DNA of 38,790 nt from Paraburkholderia madseniana (GTDB taxonomy: Bacteria > Pseudomonadota > Gammaproteobacteria > Burkholderiales > Burkholderiaceae). The notes below the pieces were generated by a model. That model ran no database searches. It was not told where the DNA came from and was given only the letters and a program-made list of their open reading frames with translations. Every line of letters begins with the position of its first letter. The stretch's first letter is position 1. Shown in pieces: positions 25,514-34,188 of this stretch. The position numbers and the translations under genes are program-made. The DNA lies in the NCBI RefSeq assembly GCF_009690905.1, contig NZ_VOSW01000019.1, positions 1-38,790 on the forward strand. The letters run 5' to 3'.

Positions 25514-25553
25514 AAGTGCGCCAGTGATTGAAAAGTTCGGTGTAGGCGCACTT
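25514..25553. promoter_or_regulatory. Inverted repeat in the divergent promoter region, candidate XRE operator
   Basis: AAGTGCGCC (25514-25522) and GGCGCACTT (25545-25553) are exact reverse complements with a 22-base spacer, between the DUF3892 gene and the XRE gene. This is the spacing and position expected for a dimer or tetramer binding site of the downstream-encoded XRE protein. Confidence 0.5.
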
Positions 25554-25577
25554 TTAGTATCTGACTGTAGAACCCTC

Positions 25578-25606
25578 TTGTCAAGTACAAAAGATACGCT
25601 TACTCT
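25578..25606 (+). promoter_or_regulatory. Sigma-70-like promoter for the XRE-ImmA pair
   Basis: TTGTCA (25578-25583), 17-base spacer, TACTCT (25601-25606), 26 bases before the GTG start at 25633. This is five of six consensus bases at -35 and four of six at -10. It is predicted by eye only. Confidence 0.4.
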
Positions 25607-25632
25607 GAACTTCTGAAGTCCGGAGAGAGATC

Positions 25633-25953
25633 GTGGCAACTGCTATTGGCGAAAAAATTCGAGCGCAAAGAAAGTTACTGAAGCTGACGTTGGATCAACT
25701 TGCAGAAAAGACAGGCTCAAGTAAGAGTTACATCTGGGAATTGGAGAACCGCCCCGTGGTGCGGCCGTCTGCGGAGAAGATTGCAAGGATCGCGGAAGTC
25801 TTTGGCGTCACCGTCGAATTCCTGCTGGACGACGAGAAACGGGACCCCTCAAGTGCTGACGCTGACCAGGTCTTCTTTAGACGTGTGTCGCAACTCGACG
25901 CGACGAAACGGGCTCAATTGGAAAGATTTTTGAAAGCAATCGACGATGAGTGA
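25633..25953 (+). CDS. XRE-family repressor paired with ImmA/IrrE peptidase
   Basis: 106 residues from GTG 25633, after GGAGAGA. Residues ~8-65 are a classic XRE helix-turn-helix (KLTLDQLAEKTGSSKSYIWELENRPVVRPSAEKIARIAEVFGV), and a short C-terminal helix follows. It overlaps the downstream peptidase gene by eight bases. XRE + ImmA pairs work as a repressor and the protease that inactivates it on damage or a signal (established for ICEBs1). It likely controls its own operon and the divergent DUF3892 gene through the inverted repeat. Confidence 0.85.
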   Translation: MATAIGEKIRAQRKLLKLTLDQLAEKTGSSKSYIWELENRPVVRPSAEKIARIAEVFGVTVEFLLDDEKRDPSSADADQVFFRRVSQLDATKRAQLERFLKAIDDE

Positions 25954-26824
25954 CCCGACGTCACCGATCGGCTGGGGCATCCAACTGGCGAAGCTTTGGA
26001 CTTCCAGTGGCCAAACCTTTCCAGTCAGAGTGAAGGACATCGCGCTTGAGGTCACGAAGGCCAGGTTCCCTGAGCCAGTAGGATGTGTGATCCCGCATGG
26101 AATCTCCGGGATCGACGGCATGCTGTCGAAGCGCCAGAAGAAGAAAGACTGGTGCATTTCGTATGACGAAACTGTAACGGTGCCGGGACGGATCAATTTC
26201 ACGATCGCGCATGAACTCGGACACTTTCTGCTACATCGACAACAGCGCGACACGTTTCAATGCGGGCAGCTGCAGATGCTCGAGTACGACAGTCCTGAGT
26301 CCCGGCGCATAGAGGCGCAAGCCAATACTTTTGCGTCGTACCTGCTCATGCCGAGGAATGATTTCGATGCACAGGTAGACGGGCATGAACTGTCATTTGA
26401 ACTGCTAGGGCACTGCGCTGAACGCTATGAAACGTCCCTAACGGCAACGGCATTGAAGTGGCTCGAGTTCACTACAGAAGCAGCAATGCTTGTTGTTGCT
26501 GACCATGATGAATTCATTTGCTGGACGTATTGCAGTCAGGCAGCAAGGCGCATCGGGGCCTACAAGCCGCCAGGAGAAATGCTTCCTGCGGGCGTTCTTG
26601 AGGAAATTAGAAGCAAGGCGTTAGATGCGCGAAAATTTCGACGTGTTGCACCTGGCGTTTGGCACCCGTCCGAAGAAGCCATCGAATCGGTCATTGTGTC
26701 TGACCAGTTTGAGCAGATGATTTTCCTGGTCCGGTTTCCCTTTGCATTGTCGGTTGATCACGAAGAGGAACCTGAATCAGACGCGTTCAGCGATCTCGCA
26801 GAAAAGATTCAAGGGCTGCGCTAG
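25946..26824 (+). CDS. ImmA/IrrE-family metallopeptidase
   Basis: 292 residues overlapping the XRE gene. The zinc motif HELGH is at 89-93 (INFTIAHELGHFLLHR), with the partner helix EAQANTFASYLLMP at about 124-137 giving the third ligand. The C-terminal ~140 residues (containing FICWTYCSQAARRIGAYKP) look like the GAF-like or regulatory region seen in IrrE relatives. Its probable substrate is the XRE protein encoded just upstream. Together with the fused version at 8615, the window has two independent ImmA-type switches. Confidence 0.85.
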   Translation: MSDPTSPIGWGIQLAKLWTSSGQTFPVRVKDIALEVTKARFPEPVGCVIPHGISGIDGMLSKRQKKKDWCISYDETVTVPGRINFTIAHELGHFLLHRQQRDTFQCGQLQMLEYDSPESRRIEAQANTFASYLLMPRNDFDAQVDGHELSFELLGHCAERYETSLTATALKWLEFTTEAAMLVVADHDEFICWTYCSQAARRIGAYKPPGEMLPAGVLEEIRSKALDARKFRRVAPGVWHPSEEAIESVIVSDQFEQMIFLVRFPFALSVDHEEEPESDAFSDLAEKIQGLR

Positions 26825-26896
26825 GAGTGGTGGGCACAACCTTGCTGCTGAAGGTGCCGGGAAGACGCGTCATACTGAATATTCGGGGAGGGGTTC

Positions 26897-27361
26897 ATGA
26901 GTCACAATTTCGAGCGCTTGCGGGAGCATATCCTGCCGCTTTCTCGGTCGCGTACTTTCGAAGCGGCGCGAACCGAGTGGATTCTTGAGTCCGTCGAGGT
27001 TAGTGACGAGTTTGATTCATGCCCATGCGGTCAGGATATCAAGGAGCATTGCTACATCCGCAATACGGTGACCGGGCATCAGACCTATGTCGGTAACGTA
27101 TGTGTGAACCGGTTCATTGGAATTGACACGGGCAATCTCTTTGATGGTCTTCGGCGCATCAGGGAGAACCCAGCAGCAAATCCGAACTTGGCGGTGATTG
27201 CCTACGCCGAATCCAGGGGCTTTCTTTTCGACAAGGAATCTGACTTCCTTCGGGCGACTGCTCGAAAGAGGCTTCTTACGTCGGCACAGAAAGCCTGGAA
27301 GGAAAAAATCAATCGTCGCATTCTGCAGGGAACGGTCGTGAGACGCAGAACGGTTCGGTAG
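26897..27361 (+). CDS. Small Cys-containing protein, unknown function
   Basis: 154 residues; GGGGAGGGG precedes ATG 26897 closely, a strong ribosome site. The N-terminal half carries C-P-C-G-Q-D-I-K-E-H-C and, 22 residues on, GNVCVNRF; four Cys (and a His) make a plausible zinc knuckle, with YIRN...TVTGHQTYVGN between as a strand hairpin. The C-terminal half is helical and basic. Similar small proteins occur in phages and islands, but I cannot name a function. It follows the XRE-ImmA pair on the same strand after 72 bases and may belong to that unit. Confidence 0.65.
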   Translation: MSHNFERLREHILPLSRSRTFEAARTEWILESVEVSDEFDSCPCGQDIKEHCYIRNTVTGHQTYVGNVCVNRFIGIDTGNLFDGLRRIRENPAANPNLAVIAYAESRGFLFDKESDFLRATARKRLLTSAQKAWKEKINRRILQGTVVRRRTVR

Positions 27362-27714
27362 CTGCGGTCGGCTTGGCTGTTGCGGGTTCGGCGGGCAGTT
27401 CGACAGCGGACCTTCGCATGGCCGGACTGTGACGGATGATCACCGTCTCACGACCCGATGCCGCCAGTCATGGCGACTCGATTCAGACGCCCCGTAGTAG
27501 CGTACACCGGCCACTCGCTGGCTTGTCTGACAAATCGACAACGACTTTGCCTCCTTCCGCGTCGTCGGCGAGCTTGAACTGGTATGCAGGGAGCGCATCT
27601 CTGCCCCGCCCGTATTGCCGTCTTTTAGTTCCGGAGTCCATTTACTATTATGAAGCGGTCGTCCGATGTGCAGTAAACATCATCCAAGGGTTAACACCTA
27701 GCGAAGAGGCCATA
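27362..27714. other. Intergenic region upstream of the avidin gene
   Basis: The avidin frame is open upstream to 27436, but codons before 27715 encode an Arg/Ser/Pro-rich stretch with no ribosome site or signal peptide, so I read it as leader. The A/T-rich bases at 27640-27700 probably hold the promoter. Confidence 0.4.
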
Positions 27715-28116
27715 ATGATCAAGAGTGCGGAACAAACGTATTTCTCGACGAAGACTGTAGCTCCTACCGCGACGGTCGATTTCAACGGCCATTGGGTAAA
27801 TGAACTTACCTCGTTTATGGACCTCACCGTTTCGGCTAGCGGAGATGTTACCGGGACATACGTTAGTGCAGTCAGCGATCAAGGAGGACCAACGCCTCCA
27901 TTCCCCTTGTCGGGTACCGTATCTGGCGACCTGATCTCTTTTCGCGTTAACTGGGGAGAAGCGATTACGTCTTGGGTTGGGCACGGCGTCGTAGACGCGG
28001 CGGGGAAGTCGCAGATATTGACCTTGTGGTATGAAGTGATGGCCGTTCCAGACGAACTGAACCCTGAGCAACAATGGCGCACGGTGAAAGCTGGCGCGGA
28101 CTCGTTCTGGCAGTAA
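27715..28116 (+). CDS. Avidin/streptavidin-family biotin-binding protein
   Basis: 133 residues from ATG 27715, with GAAGAGG upstream. The avidin pattern is complete: NGHWVNELTSFMDL (N29, S33), GTYVSAV (Y49, S51), SFRVNW (W80), TSWVGHG, ILTLWYEV (W105), QQWRTVKAGADSF (W121, D129). In streptavidin the equivalent N23, S27, Y43, S45, W79, W108, W120 and D128 contact biotin; the loop residue equivalent to N49 is Asp55 here. It should form the usual beta-barrel tetramer or dimer. Unlike streptavidin and most avidins, no signal peptide is present. Possible roles are biotin capture in the cytoplasm or as a toxin-like biotin sink against grazers or competitors after lysis, both inference. Confidence 0.85.
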   Translation: MIKSAEQTYFSTKTVAPTATVDFNGHWVNELTSFMDLTVSASGDVTGTYVSAVSDQGGPTPPFPLSGTVSGDLISFRVNWGEAITSWVGHGVVDAAGKSQILTLWYEVMAVPDELNPEQQWRTVKAGADSFWQ

Positions 28117-28235
28117 ACGATGAGCAAACGCGAAATCTCATTGCTTCCGGGAGATGACGCTTCCTTGCCGGCTTAGGTCAGATGCGCATTTCGCAGTTGC
28201 GAGCGTTCCACTTGCCTGCGGGAGGCACGTGGCGG

Positions 28236-28530
28236 TCAGAGAATCCGAAGGTTCCGGATCTTGCCGATGGTCGGCGACCGGCTCAGGATGAGTTCGGTGA
28301 TGTACTCGGGCAGGAGTGCGCGCGGCATGTTGCCAGGAATTCCGTCTACGAGTTGCGACGGAACCTGAACGATGAACGCGTCCGGATCGCTTTTGAGGCT
28401 GTGTTCGTAGCTGACTCGGTAATCCTATGTCTGTACAGGGCGTCTGGTGGCGTGACAGGTCGTCGATGTGGTGTTTGGCATGCAGTTTTTCGACGTCGAA
28501 GCGGCCTACGTCGAAAACCTGCAAAATGTC
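28236..28530 (-). pseudogene. Frameshifted fragment of an unrecognised gene
   Basis: On the minus strand a 62-codon frame (28424 to TGA at 28236) reads protein-like: SYEHSLKSDPDAFIVQVPSQ, then GNMPRALLPEYITELILSRS and IGKIRNLRIL. Upstream of a stop at 28427-28425, another frame reads DILQVFDVGRFDVEKLHAKH and joins at the same place, so a one-base shift near 28425 splits one former gene. The family is unknown; the start is lost. Confidence 0.45.
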
Positions 28531-28634
28531 GCGAACTCTACGCTCTGCTCTATCTCCAGGGAGTCCCGCCAATCCTAATGCCGGCGCGGCAGACAACCGG
28601 TTTGGGTCCCTCGGGGAGGCGTTTTTCCGGAGGC

Positions 28635-28688
28635 GTGACGGTATACTTGGCGCAGAAAACGACGGTATACCGTCAAGTATACCGTCAC
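28635..28688. repeat. 15-bp inverted repeat around a 12-bp palindrome (GACGGTATAC motifs)
   Basis: GTGACGGTATACTTG (28635-28649) is the exact reverse complement of CAAGTATACCGTCAC (28674-28688). Between them lies the palindrome ACGGTATACCGT (28662-28673). The motif GACGGTATAC thus occurs three to four times in 54 bases on both strands. This looks like an array of binding sites for a dimeric regulator or recombinase at the edge of the island. Confidence 0.75.
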
Positions 28689-28752
28689 GAAACCGTAGAT
28701 TTAGCTGGACGCAGTGAGACAGCCGAGTATGCTGGTTCTTGAAAAATGCCAG

Positions 28753-29388
28753 TTATTTCAATGGGTTATGGCCGTCCTGAGACGTGCTGAGCATCCGCTC
28801 CACATACCGCGCAATCAGATCGATCTCCAGATTGACCGGCGAACCCTCGCGCAAATTCTTCAGCGACGTCACCTGCACCGTGTGCGGAATCAGATTGATC
28901 GAAAACTCACAGCCATCGTCGCGATCTTTAATCGAGTTGACGGTCAGGCTCACGCCGTTGACGGTGATCGAGCCTTTATAAGCCAGATAGCGGCCGATCT
29001 CGCGCGGCGCCAGCACGCGCAGTTCGTGCGATTCGCCGACCGGCGCAAAATACGTGACCGTGCCGAGGCCGTCCACGTGGCCTGAGACGATATGACCGCC
29101 GAGCCGGTCATGCGCGCGCAGCGCCTTCTCGAGATTGACCTCGCCGGTCTCGCCCAGGCCCGCCGTGCAGTTCAGGCTTTCGCGCGACACGTCGACTTCG
29201 AACGAATGCGCGGTCTTTGCCACGACCGTCATGCAGGCGCCCTGGATCGTGATGCTGTCGCCGAGCTGGACGTCTTCGAGTTCGAGGCCGCCGGCTTCGA
29301 CGTTCAGGCGCACGCCCGCGTCACCATCCGTGCCGAGGGGTTTGACTGATTCGATGCGGCCCACCGCCGCGACGATTCCTGTAAACAT
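28753..29388 (-). CDS. ribE: Riboflavin synthase, alpha subunit
   Basis: 211 residues, the usual length, with the universal start MFTGIV. It joins two molecules of 6,7-dimethyl-8-ribityllumazine to make riboflavin. Two lumazine-binding repeats are visible: residues ~1-97 (SITIQGACMTV, FEVDVSRESL, then HIVSGHVDG) and ~98-200 (YKGSITVNGVSLTV, EFSINLIPHT). It lies 15 bases downstream of ribD in the same direction, so the two are co-transcribed. It is the first core gene to the right of the island; the gene also goes by ribC in E. coli naming. Confidence 0.95.
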   Translation of the reverse strand: MFTGIVAAVGRIESVKPLGTDGDAGVRLNVEAGGLELEDVQLGDSITIQGACMTVVAKTAHSFEVDVSRESLNCTAGLGETGEVNLEKALRAHDRLGGHIVSGHVDGLGTVTYFAPVGESHELRVLAPREIGRYLAYKGSITVNGVSLTVNSIKDRDDGCEFSINLIPHTVQVTSLKNLREGSPVNLEIDLIARYVERMLSTSQDGHNPLK

Positions 29389-29403
29389 CGTGCTAGTCCT
29401 TGA

Positions 29404-30573
29404 TCAATTCGAAGTTGGTTGGGGTGCGGGCTCGGTCCCGGCTTCGGGTGCAGGATTCGGCACGGCGCGGGGCACAAAGCGCGCAAGAATCCGCAGATCG
29501 TCGCCGATCCGGTCGACTGCGTGGAAGTTCAGTTGCGTGCGGCCGTCGAGCGTCTCCGGCGCGTTCAGATTGAACATGCTCATCGAGTCTACGCCAAGCA
29601 GGCTGGGCGCAAGATAGACCAGCAGTTCGTCGACGCAGCCTTCGCGCAGCAGCGAACCGTTCAGCTTGTAGCCCGCCTCGACGTGCAGTTCGTTGACGTT
29701 ACGCTCGCCGAGTATTTTCAGCATGGCGGGCAAATCGACCTTGCCGGACGCGTTCGCCAGTTGCACGATCTCCGCGCCGCGATCGCGCAGTGCGGCGGCT
29801 CGTTCAGTGTGACGTTCGTCGAGATTGCCGCAGAAAATCAGCGTGGGTGCGCCGGCCAGAATCTGCGCGTCAGGCGGCACGTCGAGCTGGCTGTCGATCA
29901 GCACGCGTTGCGGCTGGCGCGGCGTGTCGACGGCACGCACGGTCATGCGCGGGTCGTCTTCCCGGACGGTGCCGATGCCCGTCAGAATCGCCGACGCGCG
30001 GGCGCGCCACGCGTGACCGTCGGCGCGCGCCGCTTCGCCGGTAATCCATTGACTGACGCCCGAGGGCAAACCGGTGCGGCCATCCAGCGAGGCGGCCACT
30101 TTCATGCGCACCCATGGGCGGCCGCGCGTCATGCGCGACACGAAACCGATGTTGAGTTCGTGCGCTTCGTTGGCGAGCAGCCCGCAACGCACTTCAATGC
30201 CGGCGTCGCGCAGCATCTTGAGACCACGCCCGGAGACCTGCGGATTCGGGTCTTCCATCGCCGCGACCACGCGCTCGACCTGCGCTTCGATCAGCGCGTT
30301 CGCGCACGGCGGCGTGCGGCCGAAATGGCTGCACGGTTCGAGCGTCACGTAGGCCGTGGCGCCGCGCAGATCATGGCCGCGCGAACGCGCGTCCTTCAAC
30401 GCGCGCACTTCCGCGTGATCCTGGCCGGCCGGTTGCGTGAAGCCTTCGCCGATCACCTCGCCGTTCTTGACGAGCACGCAACCGACGCGCGGATTCGGGT
30501 CGGTCGTGTACATGCCGCGCTTGGCTAGTGCGAGCGCGCGTTCCATATGGACGAAGTCGGTTTGCGAAAACAT
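29404..30573 (-). CDS. ribD: Bifunctional riboflavin deaminase/reductase RibD
   Basis: 389 residues. The N-terminal zinc deaminase (1-~145) has HAEVRAL, with PCSHFGRTPPC supplying the Cys ligands; it removes the amino group from diaminohydroxyphosphoribosylaminopyrimidine. The C-terminal reductase domain (~150-360), starting RPWVRMKVAASLDGRTGLPSGVSQWI, reduces the ribosyl group with NADPH. A ~15-residue Pro/Ala-rich tail ends the protein. Second and third steps of riboflavin synthesis, cytoplasmic. It is paired with ribE; 84 bases separate it from hemL upstream. Confidence 0.95.
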   Translation of the reverse strand: MFSQTDFVHMERALALAKRGMYTTDPNPRVGCVLVKNGEVIGEGFTQPAGQDHAEVRALKDARSRGHDLRGATAYVTLEPCSHFGRTPPCANALIEAQVERVVAAMEDPNPQVSGRGLKMLRDAGIEVRCGLLANEAHELNIGFVSRMTRGRPWVRMKVAASLDGRTGLPSGVSQWITGEAARADGHAWRARASAILTGIGTVREDDPRMTVRAVDTPRQPQRVLIDSQLDVPPDAQILAGAPTLIFCGNLDERHTERAAALRDRGAEIVQLANASGKVDLPAMLKILGERNVNELHVEAGYKLNGSLLREGCVDELLVYLAPSLLGVDSMSMFNLNAPETLDGRTQLNFHAVDRIGDDLRILARFVPRAVPNPAPEAGTEPAPQPTSN

Positions 30574-30657
30574 CGGTGTCCGATCGGGTGCGGTGGCTAC
30601 GTAGTGTTGGGCCTGGGTTTCGGCGGTTTCTGCGTCTCGTTCTGTGTCTCGCCAGCC

Positions 30658-31941
30658 TCAGGCCGCGAGCGAGGTGAACGCGCCGCGCGCGGCGTCGATC
30701 GTGGCGTCGATGATCGCGTCGTCGTGCGCGATGGAAACGAAGCCCGCTTCATAGGCCGACGGCGCGAAGTACACGCCCGCGTCGAGCATCTTGTGGAAGA
30801 ACGCATTGAAGCGCGGCACGTCGCTCTTCGTGACTTCGGCAAAGCTGGTGGGAATCGACTCGGTGAAGTAGAGGCCGAACATGCCGCCAAGCGAATCGGC
30901 CGCGAACGGCACCTTCGCTTCGCGCGCGACATTCGCGAGACCTTGCGCGAGACGCGTGGTGCGGGCGGAGAGGGTGTCGTAGAAGCCGGGCGCCTGAATT
31001 AGTTGCAGCGTTTTCAGGCCCGCGGCGACCGCGATCGGATTGCCCGACAACGTGCCAGCCTGGTAGACGCCGCCGAGCGGCGCGAGGTGAGCCATGATGT
31101 CGCGCCGGCCGCCGAAGGCCGCGGCCGGCATGCCGCCGCCGATCACCTTGCCCAGACACGTCAGGTCTGGCTTGATGCCGTAGACCTCTTGCGCGCCACC
31201 CAGGGCGACGCGGAAACCGCACATCACTTCGTCGAAAATCAGGACCGAACCGTACTCGGTGCACAGGCGCCGCAAGGCTTGCAGGAATTCAGGCGTGGCG
31301 CGCACGAGGTTCATGTTGCCCGCCACCGGCTCGACGATCACCGAAGCGATCTCGTTGCCGAACGCCTTGAACGCTTCTTCGAGTTCCGCGACGTTGTTGT
31401 ACTCGAGCACCGTGGTGTGTTTGGCGATATCGGCCGGCACGCCCGCCGAAGTCGGATTGCCGAACGTGAGCAGGCCCGAGCCGGCCTTGACCAGCAGGCT
31501 GTCCGCGTGGCCGTGATAGCAGCCTTCGAACTTGACGATGCGGCTGCGGTTCGTGAAGCCGCGCGCGAGACGCAGCGCGCTCATGGTCGCTTCGGTCCCG
31601 CTCGAGACCATGCGGACCTGCTCGATCGACGGGACCAGTTTGCAGATTTCTTCGGCGATTTCGATTTCGGATTCCGTCGGCGCGCCGAACGAGAAGCCGT
31701 TGGCCAGCACGCGCTGGACCGCTTCCAGCACTTCCGGGTGGACGTGGCCGAGGATCATCGGGCCCCACGAGCCGATGTAGTCGGTATAGCGTTGTCCGTC
31801 CGCGTCCCAGAAGTAGGGGCCTTGCGCGCGCTCGATGAAGCGCGGCGTGCCGCCAACCGAACGGAAGGCGCGGACCGGCGAGTTCACGCCGCCGGGGATG
31901 GTGCGCTGCGCGCGTTCGAAGAGGGTCTGATTATTGGACAT
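30658..31941 (-). CDS. hemL: Glutamate-1-semialdehyde 2,1-aminomutase
   Basis: 427 residues, full family length. It converts glutamate-1-semialdehyde to 5-aminolevulinate in C5-type haem synthesis, using pyridoxal phosphate. Hallmarks: N-terminal [59 protein letters not shown] and [19 protein letters not shown] with the Schiff-base Lys. It ends [20 protein letters not shown]. Same strand as ribD and ribE. Its presence with hemW nearby is typical of Burkholderiales. Confidence 0.97.
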   Translation of the reverse strand: MSNNQTLFERAQRTIPGGVNSPVRAFRSVGGTPRFIERAQGPYFWDADGQRYTDYIGSWGPMILGHVHPEVLEAVQRVLANGFSFGAPTESEIEIAEEICKLVPSIEQVRMVSSGTEATMSALRLARGFTNRSRIVKFEGCYHGHADSLLVKAGSGLLTFGNPTSAGVPADIAKHTTVLEYNNVAELEEAFKAFGNEIASVIVEPVAGNMNLVRATPEFLQALRRLCTEYGSVLIFDEVMCGFRVALGGAQEVYGIKPDLTCLGKVIGGGMPAAAFGGRRDIMAHLAPLGGVYQAGTLSGNPIAVAAGLKTLQLIQAPGFYDTLSARTTRLAQGLANVAREAKVPFAADSLGGMFGLYFTESIPTSFAEVTKSDVPRFNAFFHKMLDAGVYFAPSAYEAGFVSIAHDDAIIDATIDAARGAFTSLAA

Positions 31942-32032
31942 GGCGATGGCTGGAAATTGGGTTGCGCAGCGGCGCGGGTAGCCTGGAGGCGGCTGGCGCG
32001 GCGCTGGGATGAGTACAGAAATTGTACCGGAG

Positions 32033-32530
32033 TCAGCGTGAAGAGGTTTTGGGTATGCCCAAGCCGGCGGATGTGTCGAGCTTTGGCGGCTTGCGCTTGC
32101 CCGTGAGCTCGGCCCAGCGCTTCTCCAGCGCGCCTTCCGCCATGGGCTTGATCACGGTGCCCGAACTCTGCGCGTCCCACGTTTGCACCGAAAACGGATG
32201 CGTGCGCAACATCTCGCGTGGAATCACGACACCCTCGTGTGCGTCGACCACCCAGTCGTAGACGAAGTCGATGCACAACCTGTAGCCGCGCTTCGTCGCC
32301 GGGTCGGGGACTTCGTACGGCGCGCGCGTCACGTAGCCCGAGCCGAAAATGCCCTTGGGTTCCTGCGCGACACGGTGCAGGAACACGCGGTCGCCCGGCA
32401 GGATGCTGCGGGCAAATCCGCAACCCCATACATCAGCCACCGCTACGCCTGCGGCGACCCGTTTCGCCACGTCGGGCAACTCGGGCCACGGCCATTTCTT
32501 GGGGCTCCAGATCAACAGGAAGGCAGTCAT
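32033..32530 (-). CDS. EVE/PUA-like domain protein
   Basis: 165 residues from ATG 32530; the frame is open upstream to 33373 but that part is a mirror of the transporter gene and is not coding. The start [16 protein letters not shown], the segment [32 protein letters not shown] and then [12 protein letters not shown] match EVE-like domains, a PUA-related fold that binds modified bases in RNA or DNA. The C-terminal ~30 residues are Lys/Pro rich. It is divergent from the MFS transporter with a 249-base gap holding both promoters. The precise substrate is unknown. Confidence 0.6.
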   Translation of the reverse strand: MTAFLLIWSPKKWPWPELPDVAKRVAAGVAVADVWGCGFARSILPGDRVFLHRVAQEPKGIFGSGYVTRAPYEVPDPATKRGYRLCIDFVYDWVVDAHEGVVIPREMLRTHPFSVQTWDAQSSGTVIKPMAEGALEKRWAELTGKRKPPKLDTSAGLGIPKTSSR

Positions 32531-32779
32531 GACAAGGTCGGAACAGGGCAGTGTGGAAGGCGTAGCGGACAGGTTTGTGTCACGCCCCGAAGCGTTCTGG
32601 CGGCAGCTTAACCGATCGACGGCGCGCTTGTCGCGGGGCATGAACGGCCCGTTATCATTCGGACCTGGACGCCTCGGACGGTTTAGCTGTCGCGTACAAT
32701 CGAGGTCGTCAAGCTGCTGCTTTCCCTGTTTCACCGCGTGTCGCTGCCGATGAGGGCGCGGCGCTTCATCTGGATTCCC

Positions 32780-34000
32780 ATGTCTCACGTCACCCGAAGC
32801 CGGCCCGATGGCCGGCTGATTCTGTTGCTCGGTGCGCTTGCCGCATGCGGGCCGATTTCGATCGATATGTATTTGCCGAGCCTGCCGACTATCTCGCAGG
32901 CATTCGCCATCAGCAACGGCGCCGCGCAAACCACGCTCACCAGCTTCATGTTCGGCTTTTCGATCGGCATGCTGCTCTATGGTCCGTTGTCGGATACCTA
33001 TGGGCGCCGGCCCGTGCTGCTCGGCGGCATCATCATGTATGCGCTGGCAAGCGTGGCCTGTGCGCTGTCGTTTTCGATCGGATCGCTGGTGATATTCCGC
33101 TTCGTGCAGGCGCTCGGCGCGGGCGCGGCCTCGGTGCTGGCGCGCGCGATCGCCCGCGACGCGCACGGGCCGACCGATGCCGCGCGTGTGCTGTCGATGC
33201 TCGCCATCGTCACGTCGATCGGGCCGTTGCTCGCGCCGCTGATCGGCGGACAGTTGCTGTTGCTCGGCGGCTGGCGCGTCGTCTTTATCGTGCTGACGCT
33301 GTTCGGTACGGTGTGCGCGGTGACCGCTTTCCTCAAGGTGCCGGAAACGTGGCCGCCCGAAAAGCGTGCGCATTCAGCGCTGCTGAAATCGTTCGGCGCC
33401 TATGGCAAATTGCTGCGCGATCCGGTCGCGTGGGGGCACATGCTGTGCGGCGGGATGGCGTTCGCGTCGATGTTTGCGTACATCACCGCGACGCCGTTCG
33501 TGTACATCGAATATTTCCATGTATCGGCGCAGCACTATGGCTTTCTGTTCGCGCTGAATATCGTCGGCATCATGTTCGGCAACTTGATGAATACGCGTCT
33601 CGTCGGCCGGCTCGGTTCACTGCCGATCATTTCGTTCGCCGCGACTGTGAGTTGCATCGCGTCCCTGTTCGTTTGTCTCGTCTCGCTGACGGGGTGGGGC
33701 GGGTTGTGGTCGATCGTTTTCGGTTTGTTCTTCGTGGTCGGCGTGGTGGGGTTGTTGTCCGCTAACTGCACGACCGATCTTATGCATCGGTATCCGTTGA
33801 ATGCCGGCGCCGCGGCCGCCGTGTTCGGCGCGGTGCAGTTGGCGCTCGGCGCGTTGGCGAGCCTCGCCGTCGGACTCTGGCAGGATGGCTCGCCCAAGGG
33901 CATGGGCATCGTCGTGGGCGTCGCGGGCGTGCTGTGTTACGTCGGGCGGATTCTGGTAGTCAAATGGCACGGGATGAAGGTACCTGTCGCTGCTGTTTGA
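32780..34000 (+). CDS. Bcr/CflA-family drug efflux transporter (MFS)
   Basis: 406 residues from ATG 32780; upstream in-frame starts at 32738 and 32750 lack the family's usual N-terminus. It is a 12-helix inner-membrane proton antiporter of the DHA1 group. Signatures: LGALAACGPISIDMYLPSLP in helix 1, FGFSIGMLLYGPLSDTYGRRPVLLGG (loop 2-3 motif), RFVQALGAGAASVLARAIARD in helix 4 and IGPLLAPLIGGQLLLLGGWR in helix 5. The known role is export of bicyclomycin, sulphonamides or chloramphenicol in homologues; the actual substrate here is not predictable. Confidence 0.9.
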   Translation: MSHVTRSRPDGRLILLLGALAACGPISIDMYLPSLPTISQAFAISNGAAQTTLTSFMFGFSIGMLLYGPLSDTYGRRPVLLGGIIMYALASVACALSFSIGSLVIFRFVQALGAGAASVLARAIARDAHGPTDAARVLSMLAIVTSIGPLLAPLIGGQLLLLGGWRVVFIVLTLFGTVCAVTAFLKVPETWPPEKRAHSALLKSFGAYGKLLRDPVAWGHMLCGGMAFASMFAYITATPFVYIEYFHVSAQHYGFLFALNIVGIMFGNLMNTRLVGRLGSLPIISFAATVSCIASLFVCLVSLTGWGGLWSIVFGLFFVVGVVGLLSANCTTDLMHRYPLNAGAAAAVFGAVQLALGALASLAVGLWQDGSPKGMGIVVGVAGVLCYVGRILVVKWHGMKVPVAAV

Positions 34001-34188
34001 CGGCATCGCGAGCAGGCATTCTTCGCTAAACGCGGATCATTGTTCCTTAGCCGAAACGCGCGGCATGCTTGCTTCTTCATCCTGCGCGAACAATGTGTCT
34101 ACGGAAAACACCAGGTGTTGCGTGCGCGCGACCGTGCGTTTCAATTTGCATTGCTATGATGGCGTCACTGTTCCTCGGAGCGGCAATC

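Larger units (their letters stand above)
28117..28752. other. Accessory/core boundary region with a decayed gene and inverted repeats
   Basis: This stretch between the avidin gene and ribE has no intact gene. It holds a frameshifted minus-strand fragment (28236-28530) and a dense inverted-repeat cluster (28635-28688), both listed separately. The composition and decay suggest it is the scarred edge of the island. Confidence 0.45.

Noticed and set aside
29419..30528. Long plus-strand open frame opposite ribD
   Set aside because: Mirror of the ribD codon pattern in GC-rich DNA; no protein features.
31003..32106. Long plus-strand open frame opposite hemL
   Set aside because: Shadow of hemL; Arg/Ala/His-rich with no domain.
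32531..33373. Upstream extension of the EVE-domain frame
   Set aside because: Overlaps the MFS gene on the other strand and reads as low-complexity Gln/Arg/Asp; EVE homology begins at 32530.
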